Positions 49,030 to 60,715 of a DNA stretch of 64,000 nt are shown here, piece by piece. The notes beneath the pieces were generated by a model. It was given only the letters and a program-made list of their open reading frames with translations, did not search any database and was not told the origin of the DNA. Source of the DNA: Ilex aquifolium. Lineage: Eukaryota > Streptophyta > Magnoliopsida > Aquifoliales > Aquifoliaceae. The stretch's first letter is position 1. Every line of letters starts with the position of its first letter. The stretch covers positions 42,581,642-42,645,641 of the forward strand of contig OX637394.1 of NCBI GenBank assembly GCA_951799425.1. Direction: 5' to 3'. The position numbers and the translations under genes were made by a program.

Positions 49030-50421
49030 TCTAAGCTTGTTTCCTCCCTTGTCGAGCCCCTTGGAGCCACACCATCAATGAATTTTTCGAGATGACATTC
49101 TCGGACCTGCTGCTCTAGGAATGATTTGTATACCCTACAGTCCTCGGTCAGATGTCTGACGTCCCGATGGTAAGAACACCGAGAAGTCGAATCTCTGGAG
49201 GATGGATCGCCATGTATCTTGGGTGGCTATTTGAAGAAAGATTCATTCTTTATCTTGTGAAACATTTTGTAAATGGATTCTTTAAAGACCGTTCTCACCC
49301 CCAGAAAGGACATGCGGCTTGGAGCCGGCGCCGATGCCCCCTTCCTGACAGGTGGCTCCTTATCCCGTTTCTTTAACGTGGGAGATTTAGGCTCAAGGAC
49401 GACAAACTCTTCTTTTACCTTAGCATACTTGTTTATACTAGACATCATGTCCTTCATATCCACTGGAGTTTGCTTAGTCAAAGACCGATATAGATCGGTG
49501 TCTCGGGACAACCCTAGCTAAAAGATTGATGCCGTCATGGTCTCGGAGCATGCCTCGACTTCATTCACCTCCCCCCAATATCGGATTGCATACTGCCGAA
49601 GGGTCTCTCCACCCCTCCGTTTGAGCATTAGCAGAGCACCAATGTCTTTAGGTCTTTTGTTGTTGGTGATAAATCGAGCAACAAACAGCTTGGTCATTTG
49701 CTTCCAGGACTTAATACTTTCGGGGGCCAAACTCTCATACTATTTCATGGCAGTGTCCCCTGAACCCATGGGGAACACTCGACACAGAAATCTCTAGTCG
49801 GTGTCATAGATGAACATTAGTTGTTTATACTGTCGTAGATGGCCCTTGGATTTATCCTTTCATCGTAAACCTTGAAACGGGGATAGTGAACTTCCTCGGC
49901 ATCTCAATCTCCCTGATGGCTAGGACGAATGGCGAGACGATTTGCTCGTTCTTTGTGTCTTCGCTGTCCCTTGGGAGGGGTTTTTGGTGCTTGGCATCCA
50001 AGCGTAAACGAAGGTCCTTTCGGGGTCTCTTGTTTCTAGGTCCCCTTGCCGTCGAGTCCGTGTGGGCATCTGTCGCCTCCGCACCCCCCGAGAATCTGTG
50101 GCAGAGATCTCCACGAGATAAATCTCGCCTGCGCTTTTTACTTCCTTTAGATCTATCCTCGGGGGCATGCCCTTCGTAACTCCGAGGCCCACGCTTCTCA
50201 CCTAGGCGCTCGCGCAAACTTCTCCCCGGGGCCTCCTGCCTTGTGCCCCGGGAATCACTCCAGTGGATACTCCAGTCTCCACGCCTACTACTCCGCCAGC
50301 TGGTCTCCTCTGACCGCTCGAAATCATTGAGCTGGGTCTGCACGTTGGCGTTGTCTTTCTCAAGCCGCTTTAAACGGCCTCCCATTCGTTTCTCCATTAA
50401 CTCGACGATTTCCCGAGCCAC
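49030..50421 (-). pseudogene. Gypsy gag, fragmented
   Basis: An N-terminal charged region (50421-49852: MAREIVELMEKRMGG) is followed by the gag core in pieces: SIKSWKQMTKLFVARF and GETLRQYAIRYWGEV (49730-49518), then MSRDTDLYRSLTKQTP (49511-49227). A degenerate zinc-finger-like word (CSYHRDVRHLTEDC) lies near 49180-49135. Stops separate the pieces. Gag would form the particle; this copy cannot make a full protein. Confidence 0.75.
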
Positions 50422-50630
50422 GACGCCTTATCCTCCAAGACTCTGGTCCACCAGTAACGTCTACTGGGAGACGCACTGAGCTCCATCCGACTAGTTGAAG
50501 GAGCAGGATTCAATGACAGTTGGGAACCGACTAGTTTCCGCATTTCTCACGCATAGGCTACCACCCAACTCACCTTGGGATCATGTGTTCACCAAGACAC
50601 TATCGTTACGGGGAAAGTTGGTCCGTAGAG

Positions 50631-50650
50631 TTCCCATAGACGACGCCAAA
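50631..50650 (-). other. Primer-binding-like site of the gypsy element
   Basis: On the - strand it reads tttggcgtcgtctatgggaa, directly after the LTR end. It is the same class as the site at 9198-9217. Confidence 0.65.
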
Positions 50651-50651
50651 T

Positions 50652-51423
50652 TGCACGGGTGAATTCCTGCAATGAATTGAGATAGCGATGCGCGGAACGA
50701 TCCTGGATGATGAACCAGAAACAAAGGATCAGAAAATGGAGGCTGGATGTGTACCCTGTTAATCCCCTCCGAAACTCAAGTCAATCGGTATTGGAGTCGC
50801 GAGCACTATATATTTTCTATTTTCAAATTGCGTACCTTGGTCCAGCTTCTTGAGGGGTATTTATACCTAGATTTGTAATGATAGTAATGGCCTTGAGTTA
50901 CATCTCAAAATTTAATGGTCTGCACTCATATCCTAGCATCATGAGTGTCATCCCATCAGATCTTCTAAAGACTAGTCTCCTCGAGCGAATGAACATTTGC
51001 TCAGGAAACACCAAGCATTCATGGCCCATCCCCCGTCATTAAATACCTCTTCTCGACGCTTGTCACGTACGCCCGAATATTCACTACTCGGGAATAAGCA
51101 TCATCGGGGTTTACCGAGGACTTCAAGTCGACAAAATGGCTATTGATGCATTGTAATAATGACTGTCTTCACACTTTTAGAGGATTTGGACACTCATTAA
51201 TGGCTCTGCTATAGCCACTCAAGACCCCATTAATGAGCTGTCAGATTCCTTTTAATGCTAAGCTCTGGGGGCATACTCGGCCCTTCCTGATATAACTCTT
51301 CGGTGCCTTTCCTAGGCACCCTTTGCACTGCTTAACGGCTGTAATTGCTTGCCTATCCATTTATTAACGGCTGTAATTGCCCGCCTATCCATTTATTACC
51401 GTCAAGCCGCCTAAATCCCGTCA
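50652..51423 (-). repeat. 5' LTR of the gypsy element
   Basis: This 772-bp LTR runs from TGCACGGG to the inferred CA end (cccgtca) in + coordinates. It matches the solo LTR at 14566-15306. A short internal repeat (taacggctgtaattgc) near 51335 and 51366 adds about 30 bp. Confidence 0.85.
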
Positions 51424-51920
51424 TAATATTAAGAATTATACTATCAATTATTATAGTAGAAGTAAGAACTAATAATTACTAATGTTAAGACCACATTAAT
51501 TATACATAATAGACAAACTATATTGTCATAAACGAGTCTACAATGAGTGAGGTCAAATTTATGTTTAAATCATTTTAACCCGTAAAATATACGAGTTAAT
51601 CAGGTTAAAATTGGGTTGATTTGATTTTGATATGAATTCGATATAATTTTTTTCGTATTTAAGCATGTGGACCAGTTTTAACTTATTAGCTTGTTTAATT
51701 TCGTGATCGATTCCTGTCGTGTCAACTGTCGAAAATGGACGGCCCTAATGCTATGAGCCTATGACTTCACTACGAAAGACCACGGCCAGCAACAATCCCC
51801 GCGCATATTAGCCATCACCGGCGAGTCCCGGCGCACTCTTCCACTCTCTAACCTTCAAATATCTGATTTGCAGATAGAGAAAGAGAGAAATACATATATA
51901 GAGAGAGTCAAGATCATCTT
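51424..51920. other. Upstream region and leader of ZW10
   Basis: The first 165 bp still match copy A. Then comes AT-rich DNA and a GA-rich 5' leader (51875-51910). I see no convincing TATA box. Confidence 0.5.
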
Positions 51921-54900
51921 ATGGACGTATTGTTCAACTCGATCGACGTCCGAGATCTTCTCTCATCCCACGACCTCGACGACTCATCGCCACTGTCCGC
52001 GCCGGATCTGCGCCTCCTCATCGACCGACTTCAAGTCCGGTCCCTCCACATCAAGTCCAAGGTCCGAAACTACATCATCTCTCACCACGACGACTTCGCT
52101 GCCCTATTCTCCCAATGCTCCGACGCCGTTTCAAGCTCCGAACGCCTCTCGGACCAAGTCTCGGACCTCCTCAATCTCATATCGGACCACCCGATCGACA
52201 GTGAAATCAGAGATGTGATCGACGAGATTGGGAGGAAGAGGAGAGAGGTTAAGGGGAAGAGAGAATTGTTGGAGTTAGTGGGGGTGATTTTAGAACTGAG
52301 TGAAAATTTAGGGTGTGTGAAGGAGGAAGTGAGAAAAGGGAGGATTGTGGAGGCGGCGGAGGGAGTGGGGGAGTTGAAGACGGCGTTGAGGATTGGTGAT
52401 GATCCGGTGGTGGGGGAGAGAGAGCCGTTGGTGTATGGGGTGCTGCGGAAGGAATGGACGGAGTGCTTTGAAGAGGTAATATTATTAGCAATAGTCTCTG
52501 TTTGGTTCCTGAGAAAATTGAGGAGAAAGAACAGAAATTTGAGACTTTATTGTATTTTGCGAGGTTCAATTCTATGAAGCCTAATGAAGCTGTTTATTTC
52601 ATCTTCTTAACGAAGGAATGGAAGATATAGATAAGTGTCTTTTTGGTTGTTGAGAAAATGGGGCAAAGAAAATTTGGTTTTTTTCTTGCTATCTGACATA
52701 CTAATCCATCGAATGTATGTGAGAGAGTTTGGTGAGATGATTCTTTGTATTATTAGAAGGAACTGATATACATGACGGAGCATATTAGTTAAAGAGTAGC
52801 TTTTGCTTGGTTGCCGGAAAAATGGAGAAAAAGAAAGTGAACAATTACAGAAATAATTGAATTTTTTTCAGGAGTTTTCTTTGAGGAAGAAGCAATTGAA
52901 TTCGGCTAAAAGTTGTGCACTAAAAAAATTGCTTAGTTGTGAGGGATATTCTACTGTTTTTTTGTTATACTCACCTTTCCTTCTCTTTTCTCCGAGTTTG
53001 TAGTGGACCACATTACATTATTTTTGGTTTGTATGCTTAATTCTGAGTGACTATTGGTGATTTTTTTTATTGAGTTTGTGATTGTATTTTAGAGAAATTG
53101 GATTTGGGTTTGTAGATACAAGAGGTGCTAGTGGGGTTTATGGAGAATGCAGTGCGCTTTGAGCAGGAAAGTAATGCAGTTCGAGTGAAGTTTCAGTTAA
53201 GTGTAAAGGCAATTGAAGGGATTGAGCTTCATACCGTTTTGAAAGCAATGGATGTGAGTTTTAACTGGTGCTCTGTGTTCTTTCCATTCCAATTAAGTAG
53301 GAATTTGAATTCTTTTCAGAGAATTACTGCTTATATCATGAGTAAAATCTCAAATTGTTGACAAGTAGGAGCTCTCTCTCTGTCTCTATATATATGTGTG
53401 TGTGTGTGTGATGCAGGTATTGGGAGATTCTATTATATGTCCTATATTTTGGCTGGGGGGAACATAGACTGCCTGATTTGTGTTAATCATATTCAAATTG
53501 GATTGTGAAGCTTATTTCTAAGTTGTGAGTTATTAATTCCTCACTGAGGGTTTTATATAGGTCCTTGGCATTCTAGATTATGGGCTTGCAAAAGTAGCAG
53601 ACTTGATAATTAAATATGTCATCACTCCAACAGTGAACTGTGGAATGCATGTTTCATTTGTGGAAGAAAAAAATCAACCCTCAGGGCATACCACTGAGGT
53701 TGTTTTGAAGATTATCCCGTCTTCTGATCCTAAGGTAAATCTTGAGATTCAAACATGCGATTTTTCCTTGGATTTTGGATTACATACTTTATTTCTATGT
53801 TTACATATGACATAATGTTGGCAGAGCTCTAAGAAGCATAGATACTTGTAAGAAGGTGGCATAGTAGTATCACGAAGGTGTCACACACCAACACTTCTGG
53901 GCTACTCTCCGACTCATGTATGATACTCGTTTGGCCCTACCCGTAATTAAGAAACAAAAATATTAATTTATGACATGTATCCGACCCTCGGCAAAGAATT
54001 ACACACTTCTTAAGCTGTGTTTATGGCAAAGAAATAGATGTATTGCAGACTCTGTGTTTTTTTCCCCCATCAAGTCACTTCTTGGACATTTGGTAACTCG
54101 TGATTATCAAAGTTTGAAAATTTGGCAATATGTTGGATCGTATAAAAATGTATGATTGCAAATACTAATTATGTAAAAGTTTTGTTTAAAATGGACTGAA
54201 AAAATAAGGCAACAGAAAAGGATGAGAGTAGTAGATAGAAGATTTACTCGTCATAAAACAAATATTTTCATAAAGGTGACTTTGACATGTTGTGTAAATA
54301 TAGAAATAACCTAGCTATTTTAACATGTAAGAGACAATTATTTGCAGTGTGTCCTAGCCATTCAGTTTTCAGTTTCTTTAGTATTTACCGAGTTAACGTG
54401 TCCATTTCATGTATGTCTCCATTGCCTGTATTCATAGGGAGAGCATAGAATGGAAAACAATCACCCCTGTTATTTTATGGCTATTTCATCTGAAAAGCTT
54501 TGCTTAGTTTACTTTTTTGTATTTCAATTAGATAATATGATAGTGGGTTTGCTAATGGCACCTATACCTTATATTAACAGATTACAGCTATGGATGGTGA
54601 ATCAATCTATTCATCGATTCTTCGGGTCATCAAGTTTATCTACAAATCCTTATTCTTTGAAAATGGTCCTTGGATGCGATGTTTTGGAAGATTGACCTGG
54701 CCAAGGATGTCAGAGATTATTATTTCCAACTTCCTTTCCAAGGTTTGTTTCCAAATCTTCTTCCATCTTTTCTGCATGGTTTTGCCACAATGTCGTAAGG
54801 CTATTGGTAGCTTTTTATTATAGAATAAGGATAGATTGGGTTTGGTTTGTGTATTTTATTATTAAAGCAAATGGTTATTATCTTCCTGTCATTTAAACTA

Positions 54901-57178
54901 TTATTTCAACCAGAAACTGATCTAATAGCCTTTGCTTGCAATCCGTCCTCTTCGTATGAAAGAAGCATGTTTTTAGTTTTTATATTTATTCTTTGGTCAG
55001 AGAGAAGCATGATTATTATGTATGTTTAAAAGTGGAAAAAGCTTACCCACAATTGTGGAAACTATTAATCCAATTGAGTCATCTAATGTGCTAGATACAT
55101 AAAACAAAACTAGTGTTGTACTGAATCATGCATGCCAAAGAAGTTCAGTCCATCAAACTTGTCCTAATCACTGATAGGTGGAGATCCATATAACACAGAT
55201 CTTTCTAGTCAGAAGCATTATGCAATGACCATGAAGGAGACCCACACAAAGATGAGAGCTGGAATAGCAATAATTTTGGTAGTAGTGCAACATGGAAGAA
55301 AACTGGGGGAGCCTGTAGCACATTTGTACAATGAAAACACAAGAAGATAGTTTTGGCACTTTTCTATTTGTCTCAATTGCTCACTTAATATACGGTTACA
55401 GAAGAGATTCATGAAGCAAACCCACATCATCATCATCATGATTTTTGCTCATATATGAGAGGTTGACCAAACATTCTGCATAAGGGGAAAGTTGTAAGAC
55501 GAAGATCTAGAGGGAACGAGTCATTGACAGACGACAGTGTTGTGATAAAATGCTTAGGTTAGCAACTGCAAGGTTGTGAGTTCGAATCATAGTACAAAAC
55601 CATTACCACCTGCAGTAGATGATGGGATGATTTTTTATTTGGGGTTTGATTGAAATGTAAATAACTAGTTGACTTACGTGTACATAATGTGTGCTTGGGT
55701 TCAATCCCCTCTTTTTGGTGCCTATAGTACTTTTTTTCTTTTGATTTTTTTTCCAAAGAAGATGATATATAAACTTCATAAACAATCAGTTCATCTACAG
55801 GTCCAAATGATTTTTAAAATGCCTCCCTTTTTTGTTCAGTAGAGGGGATAATTCCCCAGAAACCTTTTGGAATAAAATAAAACCATAAAAAGAGATTTGC
55901 TAAACATAGCATGTAATTTCAAGTTGAAGAAGAAAGTAAAATTAACTTTGTTTATCTCCCTTAGTTTTCTTCAAGATAATTTTTATTTGTTTTCGAAAGT
56001 AAAAAAGGAAGGCTCACTTTACATTCTTTCTGATGGGAACCACAGATATTATCATATAGGTGGGGAGAAATTTCTTATCTTATTCAGCGTTTACCTTGTG
56101 TATCAGGATATTCTATGAGAATAAGTGGGATCTGACATTTATGATTGTTTTACCGGGAGAACTGCCTGAAAGTTCAGGTGTCTTGGTTGGAGACAGTAAT
56201 GAGATTGGTTTTCATATTTCTTTGAGCTAAATATTTGGAAGCTTAAGACAATGCTGACACCCTGAGGAATTCCAGTTTTTATCTAAGTTGCCTTAACCAT
56301 TATATAAACTGTTATTGCTTAATTGCACATCTTTGTCTCTAATTTCCTTTTTCTTTTTAAATGGTTTTATCGTATTATGACGACCAGTAATCAGAGCTTC
56401 ATATATTTTTGTCATATTTCTTGGTAATGAAGTAAATTATCTCCTACCTTTCCTGATTTCAGGTGGTCCCTGACGATGCTTCTAAACTTGTAGACTTTCA
56501 ACAAATTGTAAAACTTACATCTGAGTTTGAGACAGATTTAAAGGAATTGATGTTCATTTCCGCATCTGATAACAAGGATGAAAGATTAAGCAATTTTGCT
56601 GACAATGTTGAGGTTCACTTTGCATTAAAGAAGAAAGTTGAGATCTTAGCGAAGGCTAGAAATTTGCTTCTGCAGTGTGATTTCACACTTCCTCAGGTGA
56701 ACTTACAACACCAGAGTGCTGCAGTATTAAGTTATTGAGATGTTTTTACTGATGCATAGTGAATCTTCCACAGGACTATAAGAGTGAAGCTACTCGGATA
56801 AAGAATGAAAGAACTGGTGAAAGCTCCAGTGATCATGTTGTAAACTTGCTTTTCTCGTCTGAGAGGTGTGTAGTGTCTGGAGCAGCTTCTCAGCTAATGG
56901 TGCTGGTGCACCAAACCCTTAAGGTCAGTAGAACAATGGAGGAACAGTGACTTTCTTTTCATCTTTTGTGAAAATTAAGATTAATTTTTTTTAAAGGCTC
57001 CTAGCCTTCTCTTGGTTTACATTTTCTTGCATTAACTCTATTAGCAAACTATCTCAGTTTATTTTCTCTTGTGCTGTCGTTGTCTATTATTCCCCTGATA
57101 TGATGAATATGCTTTGAAGCAGTTTGTGGAAGATACCCACCCCCTTCACCTTTTGTGATCAAATTTTTTTAACAATGC

Positions 57179-57216
<38 letters not shown>

Positions 57217-59887
57217 GTGTATAAGATACTTAAACTCCCGGTTTATGTGGAATTGTGTTGCTGCAACTTTGATTAGATGTCATTCGTTTGAGTTCGCATT
57301 TGCATTTCCGCTAGAGAATTTTTGACTTGAGCAGTTATATTTATGTTGTTTTTGACAAGGGATAATAATTAATGGGAAATTTGCACAGGATGTTTGCTTG
57401 TCATCCACAAGGGTAGCATTGGAATTCTATCATGCTGCAAGAGATGCTCTACTTCTTTATGAAGCCGTTGTCCCTGTCAAGGTTAGTGCATGGAGGTATT
57501 TGCATGACTCAAAAGCTTACGAACTTCATACATGAATCTTGCTAATCATCACTATTCCAGATATTCATACATCTCACTCCTGTCCCAAAGTTGTGTTGTA
57601 TTTGACTGTGCACGAATTAAACACAAACAGCGTGATTATGGTCTAAATATCTTGTTTTGGCATATGAAGCTAGAAAGGCAGCTTGATAGCATCAACCAGG
57701 TTGCTGTTCTTATTCACAATGACTGTCTCTATCTGTCTCGAGAAATTCTTGGGCTTGCATTTGAGGTACGGATGGTTGGTTTTTGCACGCTTGACTGCTT
57801 CACATTGATAACCTCTTGCGATGCTTGTCTCTGTGTGTTTTTGCTGGTGCCAATATTTTATGCCATTGCTTATACTCCAACGTGATTGTTATTGTGATAC
57901 AGAATATTGGAAGTTACCTTACTTTAACCAAGTCACCTAAAGCTGGTTTAGACTTCAAATAGAGTTCTAGTGTTACTAGTGACATTTATCATTTGAGGTA
58001 TTTCTATAGGTATTGGCTGCAAAACTTATTCGTGATTACAGTGCTAAGGGAATGTCATTTAGATAGCCTAGTTGAAACAGTAAGCTTGGTTGACAACCAT
58101 GCCGTCTTGAACTTGAATCGAAGGATAGACATTTGGTGAAAATAATTCAAGGAATAAAGTTGTGCCAAGTCCAACGTGCCCAATACCATCAGTGAAAGTG
58201 ATTGTCTTAACTCACACTGGAAGTGAAAGTAATGAAATCTTATCTGCCGTTCCATGATGATCTAGCAGATGCTCAAGTACTCTGATTTTTTGTTTTGTTT
58301 CTGGATGTCATTTATGCTATGTCTTGTTGATGTATGGCTGAGTGAGCTTACAAATGTGCACTCTGTCATTTCAGTATCGCTCGGACTTTCCAAGTTCCAT
58401 TAAGGAATTTGCTGTGTTTGTTGATTTGGCTCCAAGGTTCCAGCTGTTGGCAGAAGAAATCTTACAGAGACAAGTCCAACTTGTCATTTATAACCTAAAA
58501 AAGGTATGTATGCTGTCATGTAAATATGTGGATTTGATGTTATGTAGGCAGTATATATTTATTTGCCTTTGTGAAGCTTGAAATTGTGGATTCATCATTC
58601 TTCTATCTTGTGATTAACTAGGCTATGGATGGTGCTGATGGATTTCGGAATACCCACCAAATGCAACAATATGAATCTGCAAAGTTTAGTATAGATCAGG
58701 TTGCAATACTAGGTGGATGCATTCTTGTTTCATGATTTCCTTTTGCAATTTTTTTGCTTTATTAGGTGATAGAAGTAAATGTTGTTTTATCAGGTTGTTT
58801 TCATCCTTGAGAAAGTACATATTATTTGGGAGCCTCTCTTGCTACCTTGGACTTACAAGAGAAGTATGTGCATGGCCCTGGAGGCCGTGTTTTCTAGAAT
58901 GACAAAAGACATACTCCTCTTAGATGATATGGCGGCTGAAGAAACATTGCAGGTCCAGCCTATGAACTTATATGCGGGATTTGTATGTAGATGAAAACTT
59001 AGTCTCAAAAGCTAACACATTGCTATCACGTCTCCAGCTTCAAAGACTTATTCATCTGATGCTGGAGAGCCTAGCTTCTTTGTTGGAGTCCCTGATTGCT
59101 ATCAACAAAACAGAGAAGTCACAAGAGGGCCTTGTATGCTCTCTTGATGACTCCATACCATCTCTACGTAAAATACGCAAACTGGCAGGTATGATTCTTG
59201 TGTGATGCTTTAGATGGTGAACGTTGACTATAATTGATGATCTGCAACCAAAAACTAATCACCTAATGTTTCATTTTCATTCTTGTCCTCTAATCTTTGT
59301 AGAGTTGTTGGACATGCCTCTAAAATCCATTACAGCAGCTTGGGAGAATGTGGAACTGTTCAGTTGTGGGTTTACATTGTCAGAGGTATGGTGAAATGAA
59401 TGAACACTTCTCGTTGGGTTCGTGTGCTATGTTGGAAATTCAGTTTGGCAAATACCTCTTACGAAACTGATGCCTTTGATAAATTTAAACTGAAAAGGAG
59501 AAAATCTGATGTCTCAGCAAAATGATTGAAAGGTTTTGGGTTTAACTTGTTAAACATAAATGATTTGCATACATATTTATTTTTTTTGAAATCCGTCTAT
59601 CATCTTTATTTTAACGAATTCCCTTTTCTTTTTGTTTGTTTGTTTGTTGAATATAAAAATTCCTTACCTTGAAGCTTCTTCAATCCACATCTATTTTGTT
59701 TTATTTTTTTTATTTTTATTTTTTTTGGGTCAATCTTGTTTTTCATACTTCCTTGGATAAGATTATTTTCCATCTCAGTTGTGTAACCTGTTCACTTATG
59801 CAGGTAGAAGATTTTATCAAGGCCATATTTACAGACTCTCCTCTAAGAAAAGAATGCTTATGGAGAATACAAAGTGCAAGTTTTTAG
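51921..59887 (+). CDS. ZW10: ZW10 homologue, ER-Golgi tethering complex subunit (14 exons, 761 aa)
   Basis: The exons are 51921-52475, 53116-53253, 53561-53734, 54581-54742, 56463-56696, 56774-56923, 57389-57481, 57670-57765, 58375-58503, 58622-58699, 58794-58952, 59038-59188, 59303-59385 and 59804-59887. All introns are gt..ag; all junctions are phase 0 except that before exon 13 (phase 1). The frame is open throughout. Exon 1 has the charged, helical N-terminus (MDVLFNSIDVRDLL, SLHIKSKVRNYI). Later words include YRSDFPSSIKEFAVFVDLAPRF, FILEKVHIIWEPLLLP and LLDDMAAEETLQLQRLIH. ZW10 proteins act in the Dsl1/NRZ complex that tethers Golgi-derived vesicles at the ER, and in animals also at kinetochores. 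In plants it is known as a partner of MAG2. The length suits the family. Confidence 0.93.
54743..56462 (+). other. ZW10 intron 4 (1.7 kb)
   Basis: This AT-rich intron has no recognisable gene or element. The short - strand frames at 55168-55785 have no family signature. Confidence 0.6.
57180..57212. repeat. (GA)n microsatellite in ZW10 intron 6
   Basis: About 16 GA units lie between exons 6 and 7. Confidence 0.9.
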
Positions 59888-60715
59888 AACTTCTTAGGTT
59901 TGCCGAATTGACTCGTGTACACAGCCAGAGGAATTATAACCCATGTCAAAGTTATATTCCCCCGTCCAAGAAACCAAAAGGGAGAGACAGACAGTTTTGT
60001 TTGAATAGTTTTTTTTTTTATCTTGTTTAAAAGTGCTGTATTTATACGTAGGAACCTTCTAATGAAGGCATCATGTAAAATATACATGTGCGGCATCAGC
60101 TCATTGGGGGAACAGAAGAGGGAAAGATTTAGTCACTGAAGTGTCTATTTAATCATGTAAAGGAGATGTCACTACATGCATTGGAAAAAGGCGATCAACT
60201 GTGACCAAAAGAATAGAATATCCAGTGGAAACGAGATAGGGCCTGTAGCTCAGAAGATTAGAGCATGTGGCTTTTTGGGAGAAAGAAAATCATGATTAGG
60301 ATAGGAATAACTGAGTTTAAATTACATATTTCCTTATGTGAAAAGAAATATAAATATCTTCATATACCAAGGTGGTCGTTAATGACTACTGCATCTTTAA
60401 AATTGTAATATTTCCATGACATAAATTACTAATACATTTTTCTCCAAAGCGAGTTCGCCACCAACTGTAGTGGTGTCAGAAAGTTTGACTTTTATTGTTT
60501 TTTTTTTAAGAAAAGAGTTCACCAAATATTATTTCTAAAAACATTTCATATTCAAATTAACATGAAAAGATCAGTTATTTGCAACAAAATCTTTCAATAA
60601 CGAAGAAGTTGTGTTAGTACACAATAACTATCAAGAGGTCCAAATGACTAACACAATGCTCTAACTTCAAATGCTCATTCTTTTTTCTCTTTAGTGCTGC
60701 TACACTCTCCAAAGA
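59888..60715. other. Intergenic region between convergent ZW10 and PDI genes
   Basis: It holds both 3' UTRs and a short tRNA-like fragment at 60239-60272. No gene is visible. Confidence 0.6.
60239..60272 (+). pseudogene. Fragment resembling the 5' half of plastid trnR-ACG
   Basis: The 34 bases from gggcctgtagctcag through attagagcatgtggct match, from memory, the 5' half of chloroplast tRNA-Arg(ACG) with about two differences. The D-stem and box-A-like part is kept. The anticodon loop onward is replaced by unrelated sequence, so it is not a functional tRNA. It is probably a nuclear insert of organelle DNA. Confidence 0.5.

Larger units (their letters stand above)
44283..51423 (-). mobile_element. 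Decayed Ty3/gypsy retrotransposon (Tat-like)
   Basis: Read on the - strand the order is LTR (51423-50652), primer site, gag, protease, reverse transcriptase, RNase H and integrase (to 45233), then 85-bp repeats and a truncated LTR (44664-44283). The target duplication is taatg on the left (44278-44282) and taata on the right (51424-51428). Gag-PR-RT-RH-INT order with the integrase after RNase H marks Ty3/gypsy. The protein words and the tandem repeats after integrase fit the Tat lineage. Frames are broken by stops, the RT lacks its catalytic motif and the 3' LTR lacks its U3, so the copy is dead. Confidence 0.9.
33462..51590. repeat. Large segmental duplication, copy B
   Basis: This is the direct partner of 1-15474, in the same order and orientation. 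It lacks the gag-only LTR element of copy A and keeps the unoccupied target near 41650. It contains a nearly full-length gypsy element (44283-51423) where copy A has only a solo LTR. It also has a private foldback-like insertion at 42285-43213. The homology ends about 330 bp upstream of the ZW10 start codon. Confidence 0.9.

Noticed and set aside
46207..50479. Numerous + strand frames across the gypsy interior
   Set aside because: They are antisense shadows of the - strand gag-pol remnants.
60239..60310. Functional tRNA gene
   Set aside because: Only the 5' half is tRNA-like; no anticodon arm or T arm can be folded from the downstream bases.
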